Of a stretch of 52,251 nt of DNA, positions 1-10,500 are shown piece by piece. Position numbers and translations under genes: made by a program. The DNA lies in NCBI GenBank assembly GCA_015069335.1, contig SVIU01000003.1:1-52251 (forward strand), given 5' to 3'. Numbering within the stretch: the first letter of the stretch is position 1; the number at the start of each line of letters is the position of its first letter. The notes under the pieces are model-generated. The model saw only the letters and a program-made list of their open reading frames with translations. It made no database searches and was not told the DNA's origin. Origin of the DNA: Clostridiales bacterium (GTDB lineage Bacteria; Bacillota; Clostridia; Christensenellales; UBA1242).

Positions 1-150
1 GAAAATAAAGGAATTTTTAGAATTTCAATAGGACAAACACCCCTTCAGTCGGCTAATTGCCGACAGCTCCCCCTTAAGGTAGGGGGAGCCTAAGCAGGCA
101 ACACTTTGACATTTCTAGTAAAATTTTCTTATTGTCTACACGCTGAAAGC
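1..150. repeat. Intergenic repeat copy 1 (truncated by window edge)
   Basis: Bases 1-127 are identical to 2492-2618 (gaaaataaaggaatttttag...ctagtaaaatttt), then diverge gradually; contains hairpins gtcggc-taatt-gccgac and ctcccccttaaggtagggggag. Confidence 0.9.
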
Positions 151-180
151 ATTAGGTTAATTCCTAGTGCTTTCTAATAA

Positions 181-789
181 CTATTTTAGTACTTCTTCCA
201 GTTTCTTTTTTGTTCTTGAAATTGCATTGTCAACCGACTTTGTGGTTTCTCCAAGTTTTTCAGCAATTTCGCTATATGATAAACCTTGCAAATATAGTTG
301 AAACACTTTTTTTTCTTTGTTAGATAAATTTTCATTTATCATGTTGTTAATTTCTTGTTTTTCTTCTTCTTTTAATAGTGCTTTTTCTGGGTCGAGAGTA
401 TTTGATGGAATGTAAATAACCAAATCTTCGTCTTGATCTTCGTTTGCGTCAAAAATTACCGCACCTTGATTGTTTAAAGTTAGATAATCATTAAGCGGTT
501 TGTTTTTTTGGCGATTTGCACTTTTTACTGCACTTTGTACCGCCCTTGTTATGCATAAAGTGGCAAACGACTTAAAAGCGGACATACCTTTTACAAAAGT
601 TCTGCAGGCTGTATAAAGCCCCAACATTGCTTCTTGCAACATATCCTCACTTTCTGCACCTATCAAAAAATAACTGCGTGCAATTTTGCTTGCAAGTGAT
701 TTATATTTATACAGCAAAAAATCCAAGGCATATTCATCACCTTGCTTATACTTATCCAAAATTTCCTCATCTGATAAATTTTTGTACAT
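181..789 (-). CDS. sigH: RNA polymerase sigma-H-like factor
   Basis: Region 2 (AESEDMLQEAMLGLYTACRTF) and region 4 (LSNKEKKVFQLYLQGLSYSEIAEKLGETTKSVDNAISRTKKKL); located beside rlmB and mrnC, as in the Firmicutes sigH locus. Confidence 0.85.
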   Translation of the reverse strand: MYKNLSDEEILDKYKQGDEYALDFLLYKYKSLASKIARSYFLIGAESEDMLQEAMLGLYTACRTFVKGMSAFKSFATLCITRAVQSAVKSANRQKNKPLNDYLTLNNQGAVIFDANEDQDEDLVIYIPSNTLDPEKALLKEEEKQEINNMINENLSNKEKKVFQLYLQGLSYSEIAEKLGETTKSVDNAISRTKKKLEEVLK

Positions 790-832
790 AATTTGCCTTT
801 AGATTTAATAAATTTGATTTTGCAAGAATTAT

Positions 833-1552
833 TTATTGCCTTTGTCTTACAATTTCATAAACAACAATGGCATTGGCAACACTCGCATTGAGGCTGTTCA
901 CCTTGCCTTTTAGTGGAATGGTTACAATGTCATCACAATTTTCTTTTGTTAAACGGCTTATGCCTTTTCCTTCGCTACCAACAACAATGGCGACAGAGCC
1001 TTTAAGGTTGACAGTGGTCATTTGTTTCCCTCCTGTTTCTAATGCATAAACCCAAACACCATTTTCTTGCAAATATTTTATTGTGTTGTTTAAGTTGTTA
1101 ACCCTTGCAATTGTCATATTGGCAGTGGCGCCTGCGCTTGTTTTAACAACTGTATCATTTACCGCACATGCCCTATGCTGTGGAATAATTATTCCATGAA
1201 CGCCAGCACATTCGCATGTTCTTATTATTGCGCCAAAATTGTGTGGATCTTCTATTCCGTCCAAAATAACAATAAATGGGTCTTCATTTTTTGCTTTGGC
1301 ATTGTTTAAAATGTCGTCAACCTCAAAGTATGCAAAATCGGTTGTTTCGCAAATAAAGCCTTGATGACGATTTCTTGTTTTTTTGTCTAGAACATCTTTA
1401 GAAACAAAGTCAATTCTAACACCTTTGCTTTTTGCAAGCTTAATAATTTGATTGCTTGCATTATCGCTTAGGTTGTTTTGAATCATTAATTTATTTATGG
1501 TCAAATTGTTTTGTAGTGCCTCTAGTATGGCGTTTTTTCCTTCAATTAACAT
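833..1552 (-). CDS. rlmB: 23S rRNA (guanosine-2'-O)-methyltransferase, TrmH/RlmB family
   Basis: SpoU motifs: ILDGIEDPHNFGAIIRTCECAGVHGIIIP, VVGSEGKGISRL, IPLKGKVNSLNASVANAIVVYE. Confidence 0.92.
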   Translation of the reverse strand: MLIEGKNAILEALQNNLTINKLMIQNNLSDNASNQIIKLAKSKGVRIDFVSKDVLDKKTRNRHQGFICETTDFAYFEVDDILNNAKAKNEDPFIVILDGIEDPHNFGAIIRTCECAGVHGIIIPQHRACAVNDTVVKTSAGATANMTIARVNNLNNTIKYLQENGVWVYALETGGKQMTTVNLKGSVAIVVGSEGKGISRLTKENCDDIVTIPLKGKVNSLNASVANAIVVYEIVRQRQ

Positions 1553-1566
1553 ATTTTTCTCCCTTT

Positions 1567-1956
1567 TTACATATCCAAAATTTGTTTGAGTCTTTTATAG
1601 TCGCCCTTTAAATATAAATAGCCAACAAGCGCTTCAAAAGATGTTGCTTTTTTGTAAGTTTCTAAATCGGCATTTTTTGCAATGTTGTTCACTTTTGCAT
1701 TGCGCGCACGGCGTACAATGTCTTGCTCTTCTTCTGTCAATATATCTTTTATAACATCCAGCTTGCCAGCCTGCGCTTTTGCGTTGCAGTGTTTGCTGCT
1801 GAGTTTATGGCAACTGTTTACAAGCAAGTTGCTGTTTTTTACAACCCTATCTCTAACATAAAGCGTATGCACACCATCACCAACAAAGGCAAGCACAATG
1901 GGGCTAAGCTCCTTTGTGTCGGCAAGTGGCTGACTAAAAATTTCTTGAAAATTCAT
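1567..1956 (-). CDS. mrnC: Mini-ribonuclease III
   Basis: SPIVLAFVGDGVHTLYVRDRVV...AKAQAGKLDVI...RARNAKVN...ATSFEALVGYLYLKGDYKRLKQIL; likely start is ATG at 1956, shorter than the ORF-track start at 2058. Confidence 0.88.
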   Translation of the reverse strand: MNFQEIFSQPLADTKELSPIVLAFVGDGVHTLYVRDRVVKNSNLLVNSCHKLSSKHCNAKAQAGKLDVIKDILTEEEQDIVRRARNAKVNNIAKNADLETYKKATSFEALVGYLYLKGDYKRLKQILDM

Positions 1957-1963
1957 ATTTTTA

Positions 1964-1979
1964 GCAAAGAAAACTTTGC
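1964..1979 (-). promoter_or_regulatory. Hairpin between SD (1981-1988) and ATG (1956) of mrnC
   Basis: Minus strand: AAAAGGAG-t-GCAAAG-TTTT-CTTTGC-taaaaat-ATG; perfect 6-bp stem. Confidence 0.6.
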
Positions 1980-2002
1980 ACTCCTTTTGTGTAACTACTA
2001 AT

Positions 2003-2031
2003 AGTATAACATATATCAACATATTTTTCAA
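2003..2031 (-). promoter_or_regulatory. Sigma-A-type promoter for mrnC-rlmB-sigH
   Basis: Minus strand TTGAAA (2026-2031), 17-nt spacer, TATACT (2003-2008). Confidence 0.6.
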
Positions 2032-2048
2032 ATGTTTTAAAATATCAC

Positions 2049-2185
2049 TCAAAAACAAGGAGTTTTGCCACAGACTTCAATTTGGCGTTTACATTCCAAC
2101 CCCAAAAGAAGAATTGATGCAAAAGCTTGTTTGCGAAAGATACTTAGAAAAAATTTATGGCACCTCATATAGTACCACAAAATAA
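2049..2185 (+). pseudogene. Possible 3' remnant of a truncated gene
   Basis: Open frame ending LQFGVYIPTPKEELMQKLVCERYLEKIYGTSYSTTK*, followed by a strong terminator-type hairpin; no clear start. Confidence 0.3.
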
Positions 2186-2217
2186 GAATTCGTATTTGTA
2201 TAGTGCCTAAAAACCAA

Positions 2218-2252
2218 AAGAGTATAGGCATATAAAGCCTATACTCTTTTTC
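2218..2252 (+). terminator. Rho-independent terminator
   Basis: GAGTATAGGC atataaa GCCTATACTC TTTTTC. Confidence 0.75.
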
Positions 2253-2304
2253 AGTGTGTAGGCAAACTATGGTTTTTATTTAGTTTGTCTTTTTCTTTTG
2301 GCAT

Positions 2305-2640
2305 TTTTTAGAAAAGCCTCCCCCTACCGATATGGCGAGGAGGTGGCAGCCCTTTGGGGGACCCCGAAAAGCCCCAACATTAGTGGACTTTTGGGGGAGA
2401 GGAAATGCCAGCCATAAAGCAAAAATTTTGCAACTAGCAAAATTGAAGCCAAAAGGCTGTGCATTGACGAGGTAGGGGTGTTTGACTGCTTGAAAATAAA
2501 GGAATTTTTAGAATTTCAATAGGACAAACACCCCTTCAGTCGGCTAATTGCCGACAGCTCCCCCTTAAGGTAGGGGGAGCCTAAGCAGGCAACACTTTGA
2601 CATTTCTAGTAAAATTTTTTATTGTCTTCACTCTGAAAAA
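2305..2640. repeat. Composite palindromic intergenic element (includes copy 2 of the 1-150 repeat)
   Basis: Outer CTCCCCCTACC / GGTAGGGGGAG inverted arms; inner perfect inverted repeat AGGGGTGTTTG / CAAACACCCCT; right part repeats bases 1-150. Confidence 0.7.
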
Positions 2641-2668
2641 TACCGATATTAAAAATCGGTATTTTTTT
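2634..2668. terminator. Terminator-type hairpin downstream of the ABC-F gene
   Basis: aaaaaTACCGATattaaaaATCGGTAttttttt, symmetrical A/T tracts. Confidence 0.6.
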
Positions 2669-2672
2669 GTTT

Positions 2673-2750
2673 TATTATCTATGTTTTTGTTGTGTTTTTA
2701 TTACCTATGTTTTTGTTGTGTTTTTATTATCTATGTTTTTGTTGTGTTTT
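2673..2750. repeat. Tandem repeat, 3 copies of a 26-bp unit
   Basis: (TATTA[T/C]CTATGTTTTTGTTGTGTTTT)x3, ending at the stop codon of the ABC-F gene. Confidence 0.85.
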
Positions 2751-4333
2751 TATGAACTATGCTTCTCATTCATATATTCTTCATAGGTCATCATCTTGCA
2801 ATAAATTTCGGTTGGTGAAACAATGTCAATAACACGGTTTGCAACTGTTTCGATTATTTCTTGGTCATGAGTTGTAAACAACATACATCCACGATAGTTT
2901 ATCATACCTTTGTTTAATGCTGTAATGCTTTCCAAATCTAAATGGTTGGTAGGCTCGTCTAAAATTATAAAGTTGCCACCATTTAACATTGCTTTTGCCA
3001 TCATACAGCGCACTTTTTCACCACCAGATAGCACATTAACTTCTTTTAAAGTCTCTTCGCCAGAGAACAACATTCTGCCAAGCCAGCCACGAATAAAGCT
3101 TTCGGTTTGGTCTTTTGAATATTGCCTTAGCCAGTCCACAATTGACAAATGGCAATCTTCAAAATATGAGTTGTTGTTTTGTGGCAAGTAACCAGTTTTT
3201 ATTGTTTTACCCCAGTTGATTGTTCCGCTGTCGGCAGTATCTAAGCCCATTAAAATGTTGTAAAGCACTGTTGGCGCAAGGCTGTTGTTTGCCATAATTA
3301 CAACCTTGTCATCTTTTGCCATACTAAATGATAAATTTTCAAAATAACCTTTTTTGGTTAAGTTTTTAACCACCAAAATTTCTTTGCCTATTTCTTGTTC
3401 AAAATCAAAGTTGATGTATGGGTATTTTCTTGAAGAAATTTTAAAATCTTCAATTGTTAATTTTTCGAGTTCTTTCTTGCGCGATGTTGCTTGTTTTGCC
3501 TTGCTTGCATTTGCAGAGAAACGCGCAATAAAGTCTTTTAATTCTTTGGCTCTTTGTTCGGCTTTTTTGTTTTGATCTTTTAATTGTTTTGCAATTAATT
3601 GAGATGTTTCATACCAGAAATCGTAGTTTCCTAAAAGCATATTAATTTGGCCATAATCAACATCACAAATATGTGTACAAACTTTGTTTAAAAAGTGACG
3701 ATTGTGCGAAACAATAATAACAGTGTTTTCAAACTCCAACAAAAAGTTTTCTAGCCAACGGCAAGTTTTAAAGTCTAGATTGTTGGTTGGTTCGTCCAAC
3801 ACCAAAATGTCTGGATTGCCGAACAACGCTTGGGCAAGTAGCACCTTAACTTTTGCCTTTGGGTCCATATCCGCCATTAGTGTATCAAAATGCTTTTCTT
3901 CTATGCCAATGTTTTTTAGCAAAGTTTTTGCGTTGCCGTCTGCTTCCCAGCCACCCATATCGGCATATTCTTGCTCTAAATCGGCAGCCAAAATGCCGTC
4001 CTGTTCGCTAAAGTCTGGCTTTGCATAAAGTTCGTCTTTAAGCCTTGCAACTTCCATCAATCTTTCGTAGCCAAGTAGCACTGTTTCCAAAACAGTATGC
4101 TCGTCATAAGCGTTTTGGTTTTGTTTTAAAACGCTCATTCTTTCGCCGGGGGTGATTGTAACCTCGCCTTTGTTTGGCTCAATTTCGCCAGTTAAAATTT
4201 TTAAAAATGTGGATTTGCCCGCACCATTTGCACCAATAATTCCATAACAGTTGCCTTTGGTAAACTTTAAATTAACTTCTTTAAACAGAACTCTGCTACC
4301 AAATTGCAAACTCACATTGCTTACATTAACCAT
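2750..4333 (-). CDS. ABC-F family ATPase (YkpA/YbiT-like)
   Basis: NBD1 Walker A GANGAGKST, Walker B ILVLDEPTNNLD; NBD2 signature LSGGEKVR and IILDEPTNHLD; NBD2 Walker A degenerate (MANNSLAPTVL). Confidence 0.92.
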   Translation of the reverse strand: MVNVSNVSLQFGSRVLFKEVNLKFTKGNCYGIIGANGAGKSTFLKILTGEIEPNKGEVTITPGERMSVLKQNQNAYDEHTVLETVLLGYERLMEVARLKDELYAKPDFSEQDGILAADLEQEYADMGGWEADGNAKTLLKNIGIEEKHFDTLMADMDPKAKVKVLLAQALFGNPDILVLDEPTNNLDFKTCRWLENFLLEFENTVIIVSHNRHFLNKVCTHICDVDYGQINMLLGNYDFWYETSQLIAKQLKDQNKKAEQRAKELKDFIARFSANASKAKQATSRKKELEKLTIEDFKISSRKYPYINFDFEQEIGKEILVVKNLTKKGYFENLSFSMAKDDKVVIMANNSLAPTVLYNILMGLDTADSGTINWGKTIKTGYLPQNNNSYFEDCHLSIVDWLRQYSKDQTESFIRGWLGRMLFSGEETLKEVNVLSGGEKVRCMMAKAMLNGGNFIILDEPTNHLDLESITALNKGMINYRGCMLFTTHDQEIIETVANRVIDIVSPTEIYCKMMTYEEYMNEKHSS

Positions 4334-4420
4334 TTAATTTCTCCTATTTTTCACAAATTCGTAGTATTGTAACACATAAAACTTAATATTTCAAGCAAAG
4401 CATAAATTTTAATCAAAAAA

Positions 4421-4456
4421 CAACCAAGGCTAAAATTTAACCTTGGCTGTTTTTGT
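4421..4456 (-). terminator. Terminator of the giant lipoprotein gene
   Basis: AGCCAAGGTTAAATTTTAGCCTTGGT stem with T-rich flank on the minus strand. Confidence 0.7.
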
Positions 4457-4514
4457 TAATTTAAGATTTTTTTATAGTCAAATATTTGCAAAAACTCTTG
4501 CAGCGTTATGACCA

Positions 4515-7500
4515 TTATTCTACAACTTCTTGCCAGCTTGCTTCAAATACACTTTCCCATTGCAATGAACCAGTTGTCTCATCAAATGTGTATAGTTCGT
4601 TGTCTTTTGACATACCTTCAACCGCAATTATATCTGCAATGTTGTTGTAGTATTCTACACCATTAAAGTCTCTTTCTGCTCCTGAAATTTCTGAGGATTT
4701 ATAATAAACGCTTAAAGCTTTAATATCTGTAGTTTTTCCTAAAATTTGATAAATTGTTGTTTGACTACTAGCCGGCTTGGTTATATCCGCATACGAATAA
4801 CTAATTTCAAAATTTATTGTTTCGTTAAGGCCAATCAAACCGCCAACAACAAACGAACCAATATCTCTAGTGCTATATACGTCAAATTCGGTTGTTGAAT
4901 AACAATATGATAAACTTCCTGTTTTCCCTTTGTGTGTAACATAAGCCACAATGCCACCAATATTGCAAATTGTATCTGCCGCCGTTATTTTTGAGGTATT
5001 TGCAGCTGCAATTATTTCACCTCCAACATTTTCGACAGCAATTCCACCAATATTTGTAGAAGTGTTAACACCAGAACCATATACACTTATATTACCACAA
5101 TTTTTAACACCCTTTATTGTTTTTTCATTGGTCATCACCAATGAAGCAATGTTTGCTGATTGCTCATTATCTCCAAAATATTTTATGTCAATGTTATAAT
5201 AATTATATATATCTCGAAGAGTTCCATAATTATATTCTGAAATAAATGTAAAATTAAGATGTTTGAATTTTGTGCCTATTTTTATTGCCGATTCCGGTTC
5301 GCCAATCATAATGTTTGTTATCTTACCATAATTTTTCGAACTCAATACTGTTATTGTCGCTGTTTCGTCAGTAATGTTAATTGCTTCAGGGCTTAAGCAG
5401 TTATACTCTTCCAAGCCACCCTTCTCATCAGAAACAAATGTAAAGAATAATTTAACATTTTTGATTTCTGCCAGATCACCCAAAACGCCAAATAATGAAA
5501 TATTTAAATCATTTTTTAACCCAGCATCATGGCTGTAGTTTAAGGTTAGCGCGTATTTGTCACCATCATAAATATTGTTAAACGGCACCTCATCCGTTGC
5601 GTGAAGCGTGTTGTCTACTGAATTATGTTCATCAATATTAACTATTAAATTAGATTCTTGTTTAAAGTAATATATATCACTCTTTTTATTATCCTCTAAC
5701 TTGGTAATGTATTCAGTACCGTCTTCTTCTACTTGTACTATTCCATAATAATTATTTTTTAAATCTTTGCTTAAACGATATTTCATATTGTTAAATTGTG
5801 TTTCGTCTGCAACAATATATGGATTTTCTTCCGTACCATTACCAGTTTCAAAGATATCAAACACGCACACTGCTGCTGTTTCATAGCCCGACATAAATGC
5901 AGAGTCATCCGAATTTCTTACAATAACTGCAATTGATATCTCATGTGTTCCAATATGGAATGGTTGATATTGTGTGTCGTCTATGTCCGAATAAACAATG
6001 TATGATGTGGTTATATCTTGTCCAGTTGTCGCATCTTTGTATGTAACTTCGTCTATTATCTTATATTGATAACTATTATTGTCTGAGCTACCAACCCACG
6101 ACCAAGTTAAAGTATATGTTTCTTGGTTATAAACCAAGTCTGATATTCTACTTGGGCTTGAAATTGTTTTTTCTGTCCATGTAGAAGAAATATATCCGGT
6201 TGTGCTAGTGCCATCATTATTTGATTTTGGTATAACTCTAATGCTTATAACAACACCCTCGTCCTCAATTGTTCCCAAATTGAAGTCGTGGTCGGCAATA
6301 AATGTTTTTGAGTCTGTTTGATAAGTTTGTTCTATTCCTTCAAACTTAATTTCATACGTCAAACCAGATCCTCTGTCATCATATTCATCCCAAGAAATTT
6401 CTAAGTTGCCATACGTGCTTTCAGCTTGAGAAAGTTTTACTTTGATATATTCTGGTTTTATTGACTCATATTGACTTATATCTTTCATTTGAGTTGTTTG
6501 GGACTTAACATAGTTTTCAACAACTTGTTCAGCAGCAACAACATAAATGTTTAAAGTAATATTATCCTCAGTAGATATTGCAATATTTTCAAACACAACA
6601 CCCTCGTAGAAGTATTTGCCATCTTTTATATTTTCATCGGTTGGCTCAACTATTATTTGCGAGGTCTGTAGTGTACCATCGATAGTGGTACTAAAATCTA
6701 AAACAAACTTGTAGTTTGCATTAGGAACACCATTGCTATTGCCGAAGTTCCAAGAAATAATACCACCTTTAACTGATATATTTTCAACCGGATCAAATTT
6801 AGTATAATCCACTTCGTTTGTATTTCTGGTCGTGTTGCTTATTAAATAATATGCATCTGTATTTGTTACAGCAGCCTTACCTTCCCATGCTGCTTGAATT
6901 TTTACATTGTAAGTGCCATAGTTCATAAGCTTTGCATGAGAGTTTGTATCAATAAATGTTTCAGTTGTAAAAATTACAATAGGATCTTCTGGCTCACCAT
7001 TTTTTGTTGCACTAAAAGTCAATTTATAATTGCCAGTAATCATTCCTGGTTCCCAGCTGATTACACCGTTTGTAAAGTTGACTTCTGTAATCTCTTCAAC
7101 TCTTGCACCTTGATTTTGTTTGCTCATATTTGAAGTCAAATAAATCTGTGTTGCACTGCCAAGTTGACCAGTTAAAGTTCCAACTGCTGTAAAACAATAA
7201 TAGTATACATCATCGCCATCAACTTGAGTTTCATACTGAATTTGTCCTGCAATATTGTTTGCAACATTTTGTTGTTGAGTTAAATTTTCTGGATTTTTTC
7301 CAACAAAGGCATCATATTGAGTGGCATTTTCCACGTGCGACCAAACATATAATCCATTTATAATACTAATTGAATTTACGGCTGTTGCATCGTTGTCCAC
7401 AGTTGGTAATTTACAAATTTGTCCAAGGTTTGTCTTTGTTCCCGACAAAGTAAAGCTGTCACCCTCAGAAATCGTAAAGCCCTGGCTGCCATGTGCCTGT

Positions 7501-10500
7501 ATAGACAAGTTATACCAAATTGTTTTATTTGCTCTTGTGCTTGTCAATCTTTGACCATCCCAACTCCAATTATCAACGGTTGTTCCAGGCATTTTGATAT
7601 AAGATTCTAAATCTTCAGCACTTCCGCCATCTTCCGTATAGAAAATTTTAAACCCAGAGGCATTTTCTTGGTCAGCCCACTTAATAACACCACGTTCAAC
7701 ATGTGCTTGTACAGGGTCCAAAACTCTAATATTGATAAAACCAGATGGTTTTCCGTTTAACACATTTGAGTTGTTACCCATAACTTGTACAAAAATTTGT
7801 TGAACATCTGAATTTAATTGTCCACTTTCGACAAGGTCTACCAAACTAATACTATTTGGCTTTGCCTCAGCATTTGCATTAACAGTTTTTAAAACTTTTC
7901 TTTTTAACTTGTCGGTTTCTTCATCATGATAAACAGCAACCAATTGATACTCTGTATTGCTAGCAGTTAAATAGTTACTGTTTGTATTAACGTTGTTAAA
8001 GATCAAATTATAACTGCCGTCATTTGAATTATCTACTGCCTTAATTGTTGGAGCTGGCGCAACATAGAATGTGCCAACCGAAATAAAGTCTGAAGAGAAG
8101 TTTGAAACAAGTGCACCTTCGGCGTTTGTTTGTTGCGATAATCCAAGTTGTCTTATTGAAAGAGTATATTCACCGGCAGGAAGTTGCAATCTTGAACTTA
8201 TGTCATGCAAGTTGTAATCTAAAGAATTAAATCCACCTTTTAATGAGTTGTTAAAGTTTGCCAGTTGTTCCCAGTGTTTAGCTTCCATCACTAACTCTTC
8301 AAACGAAGTGGGTTTTACTTCTCCTAAAAAGTTAATAACTGTATCAACATAAGAGTATGTAACAGCCGGATTATTTGTGGTTTTAAATACAATTTCAATC
8401 AATCCATCGCCTGAGCCGTTTTCTCCACCAATGGATCCATCATCATTAAGATCTCGGTTATATAATACCTCAATTCCATTTTTAAGACCATCCATACCAG
8501 AAGTAAAAAATGGGCTCATTATTCCATTGTTATTCTGTATATCACCAAGGGCAGAAATACCTGACAATTCAAAATACAACGAACCGTCTTTAATTTTTGG
8601 CATGCTTAAATTTGGCAATTTTTTAATAGTTATGTCCTGAGGTTCGTCGTTTTCATTTATATCTTTTAAAACAGACATTGAACTTGCCAAAACTGTAACA
8701 TCGGTTGTATTTATTGCCCTCATTGCAAAAGTATACTCAGTTGCAGTTTGCAAAATATCTTTAAGCATAAATGTAGTGTTTGAGTCATTTATGCCAACAG
8801 TTTTATAATAAGATTCATTAACATAACATGTGTATTGATTTGCCCCACTCACTCTATCAAATTTTATCATATTTTCGATTGGTGCTGAAACAGTTGTTGT
8901 TACATAAATATTCACGCTTGGCAATTTTGTAACTGTCAAAGGGATAGAAAAATCTGCAGTTAAATATGCAAGTCTACCAGTTGTCAATGCCGAACTACCC
9001 AATTGTGCAAAACTGATATTATACACCCCCGCTCCCCAATTTTTATCTGGGTCCAAAGTGTAGCCGTGGTTTGTTGAAACAACATTTGTTACACCATTGA
9101 TATTAAACAAATACACATTTTCTGTGTTAGGGTTTTGTTCCCATTTTGCTTTTGTTATTGTGTAATCATATATTGGATTTTCAACCGTTCCACCCATTTG
9201 CTCATGATATAGTTCAATAGCACCTGCATTTTGCAATCTTGCAACTTTAATGTAAGGTGCAGTTTCACCAGCATAGGTTATGTTTGCAAAATCTGAATAT
9301 ACATAACCTTCTTGTGTTGTTTTGCAATAAATCTTTACGCCAAGGTTTTCGTAAGATGCCAAATGGTTGTATAATTCTTGACAATAATAATATGTATTGC
9401 TGTCTTGTGTTGGAAATGCATATGTTTGCAAACTATATTCCCCTAGCATTTCTGCCAAAGAGCCATTTTGTTGATTGATTGTGTAAACTTGCATTGTATA
9501 TGCATGATTTTCCACATCAATATTTTGCTCTGTAAAGGTAAAGAAACCATAAGTTACCGAAAAATCATTTACGGCATTTAATTTGGTTACAGAATATGGT
9601 TCTGAATAATCACCATCAAAAACAATATTTGCCGACACAAATTCAGATCCCACATTGCCCACAGCACGAATTGCAACATTGTGCTGGCCACCATCAAAAC
9701 GCTCGCCTTGCAAGGTTTCACTTGTGTGTGTTGTGTAATCTGCCAAATAGTGAGTGTTGTCAACATTTAGCACATAATTGCTTGCACCTGTTACCGCTTG
9801 CCAATTTATTGAGCCATCGCTTGCCTCAATTTGTGCAGTAACGCCCAATTTTGTTCCAGAAATTGAAACCGGGTTTCCATCCAAATACAAAATTTCGCCA
9901 TGTATTCCACCCAAGCATTGAACAGTTATTGTCCAGTTGTTTGCGAATTTTTGTTTAAGAACTAAATCTGTTATTTCAAAATTAATGTCGCTTGTGTTGT
10001 AATCTTCAACAATTTGTCCATCTATCAACACGTTGGCAATTGCAACGTTATTGTTGTTTTTTGCTGAGAAGTGAATTATTGAATTTTGATCTCTATAAAA
10101 GCCAAGCTCGGTTGCAGAAACAGTTGTTGTTACCGTTTTTTCTACAACATTTGAAGGGATTTGTTTTTGATTTTGATCTACAGCATAAATAGAAAAATCA
10201 ATTGTTTGTTGAACTGTCATATCTACTAAAGAATTATCATCTAAATATCTATATGACTCGCCATATTTAATAACATTTAATACACCGTCTTTTTCTACTG
10301 TGGCTAATTGATTTAAAATTTCTCTTCCGCCAATTTTTGCCAATATCATAAATTTAACATTGTTGCCATAAGTAGAATAATTATCAATTACAATATGTTT
10401 GCTAGTAAATGTAAGTTGTGGCATAGCAATTCTTTCAACTGTTGCCTCTTTTATGCTAGACAAGGTGGTTTGACCATCACCCATAGCAACAAGAGTGAGT

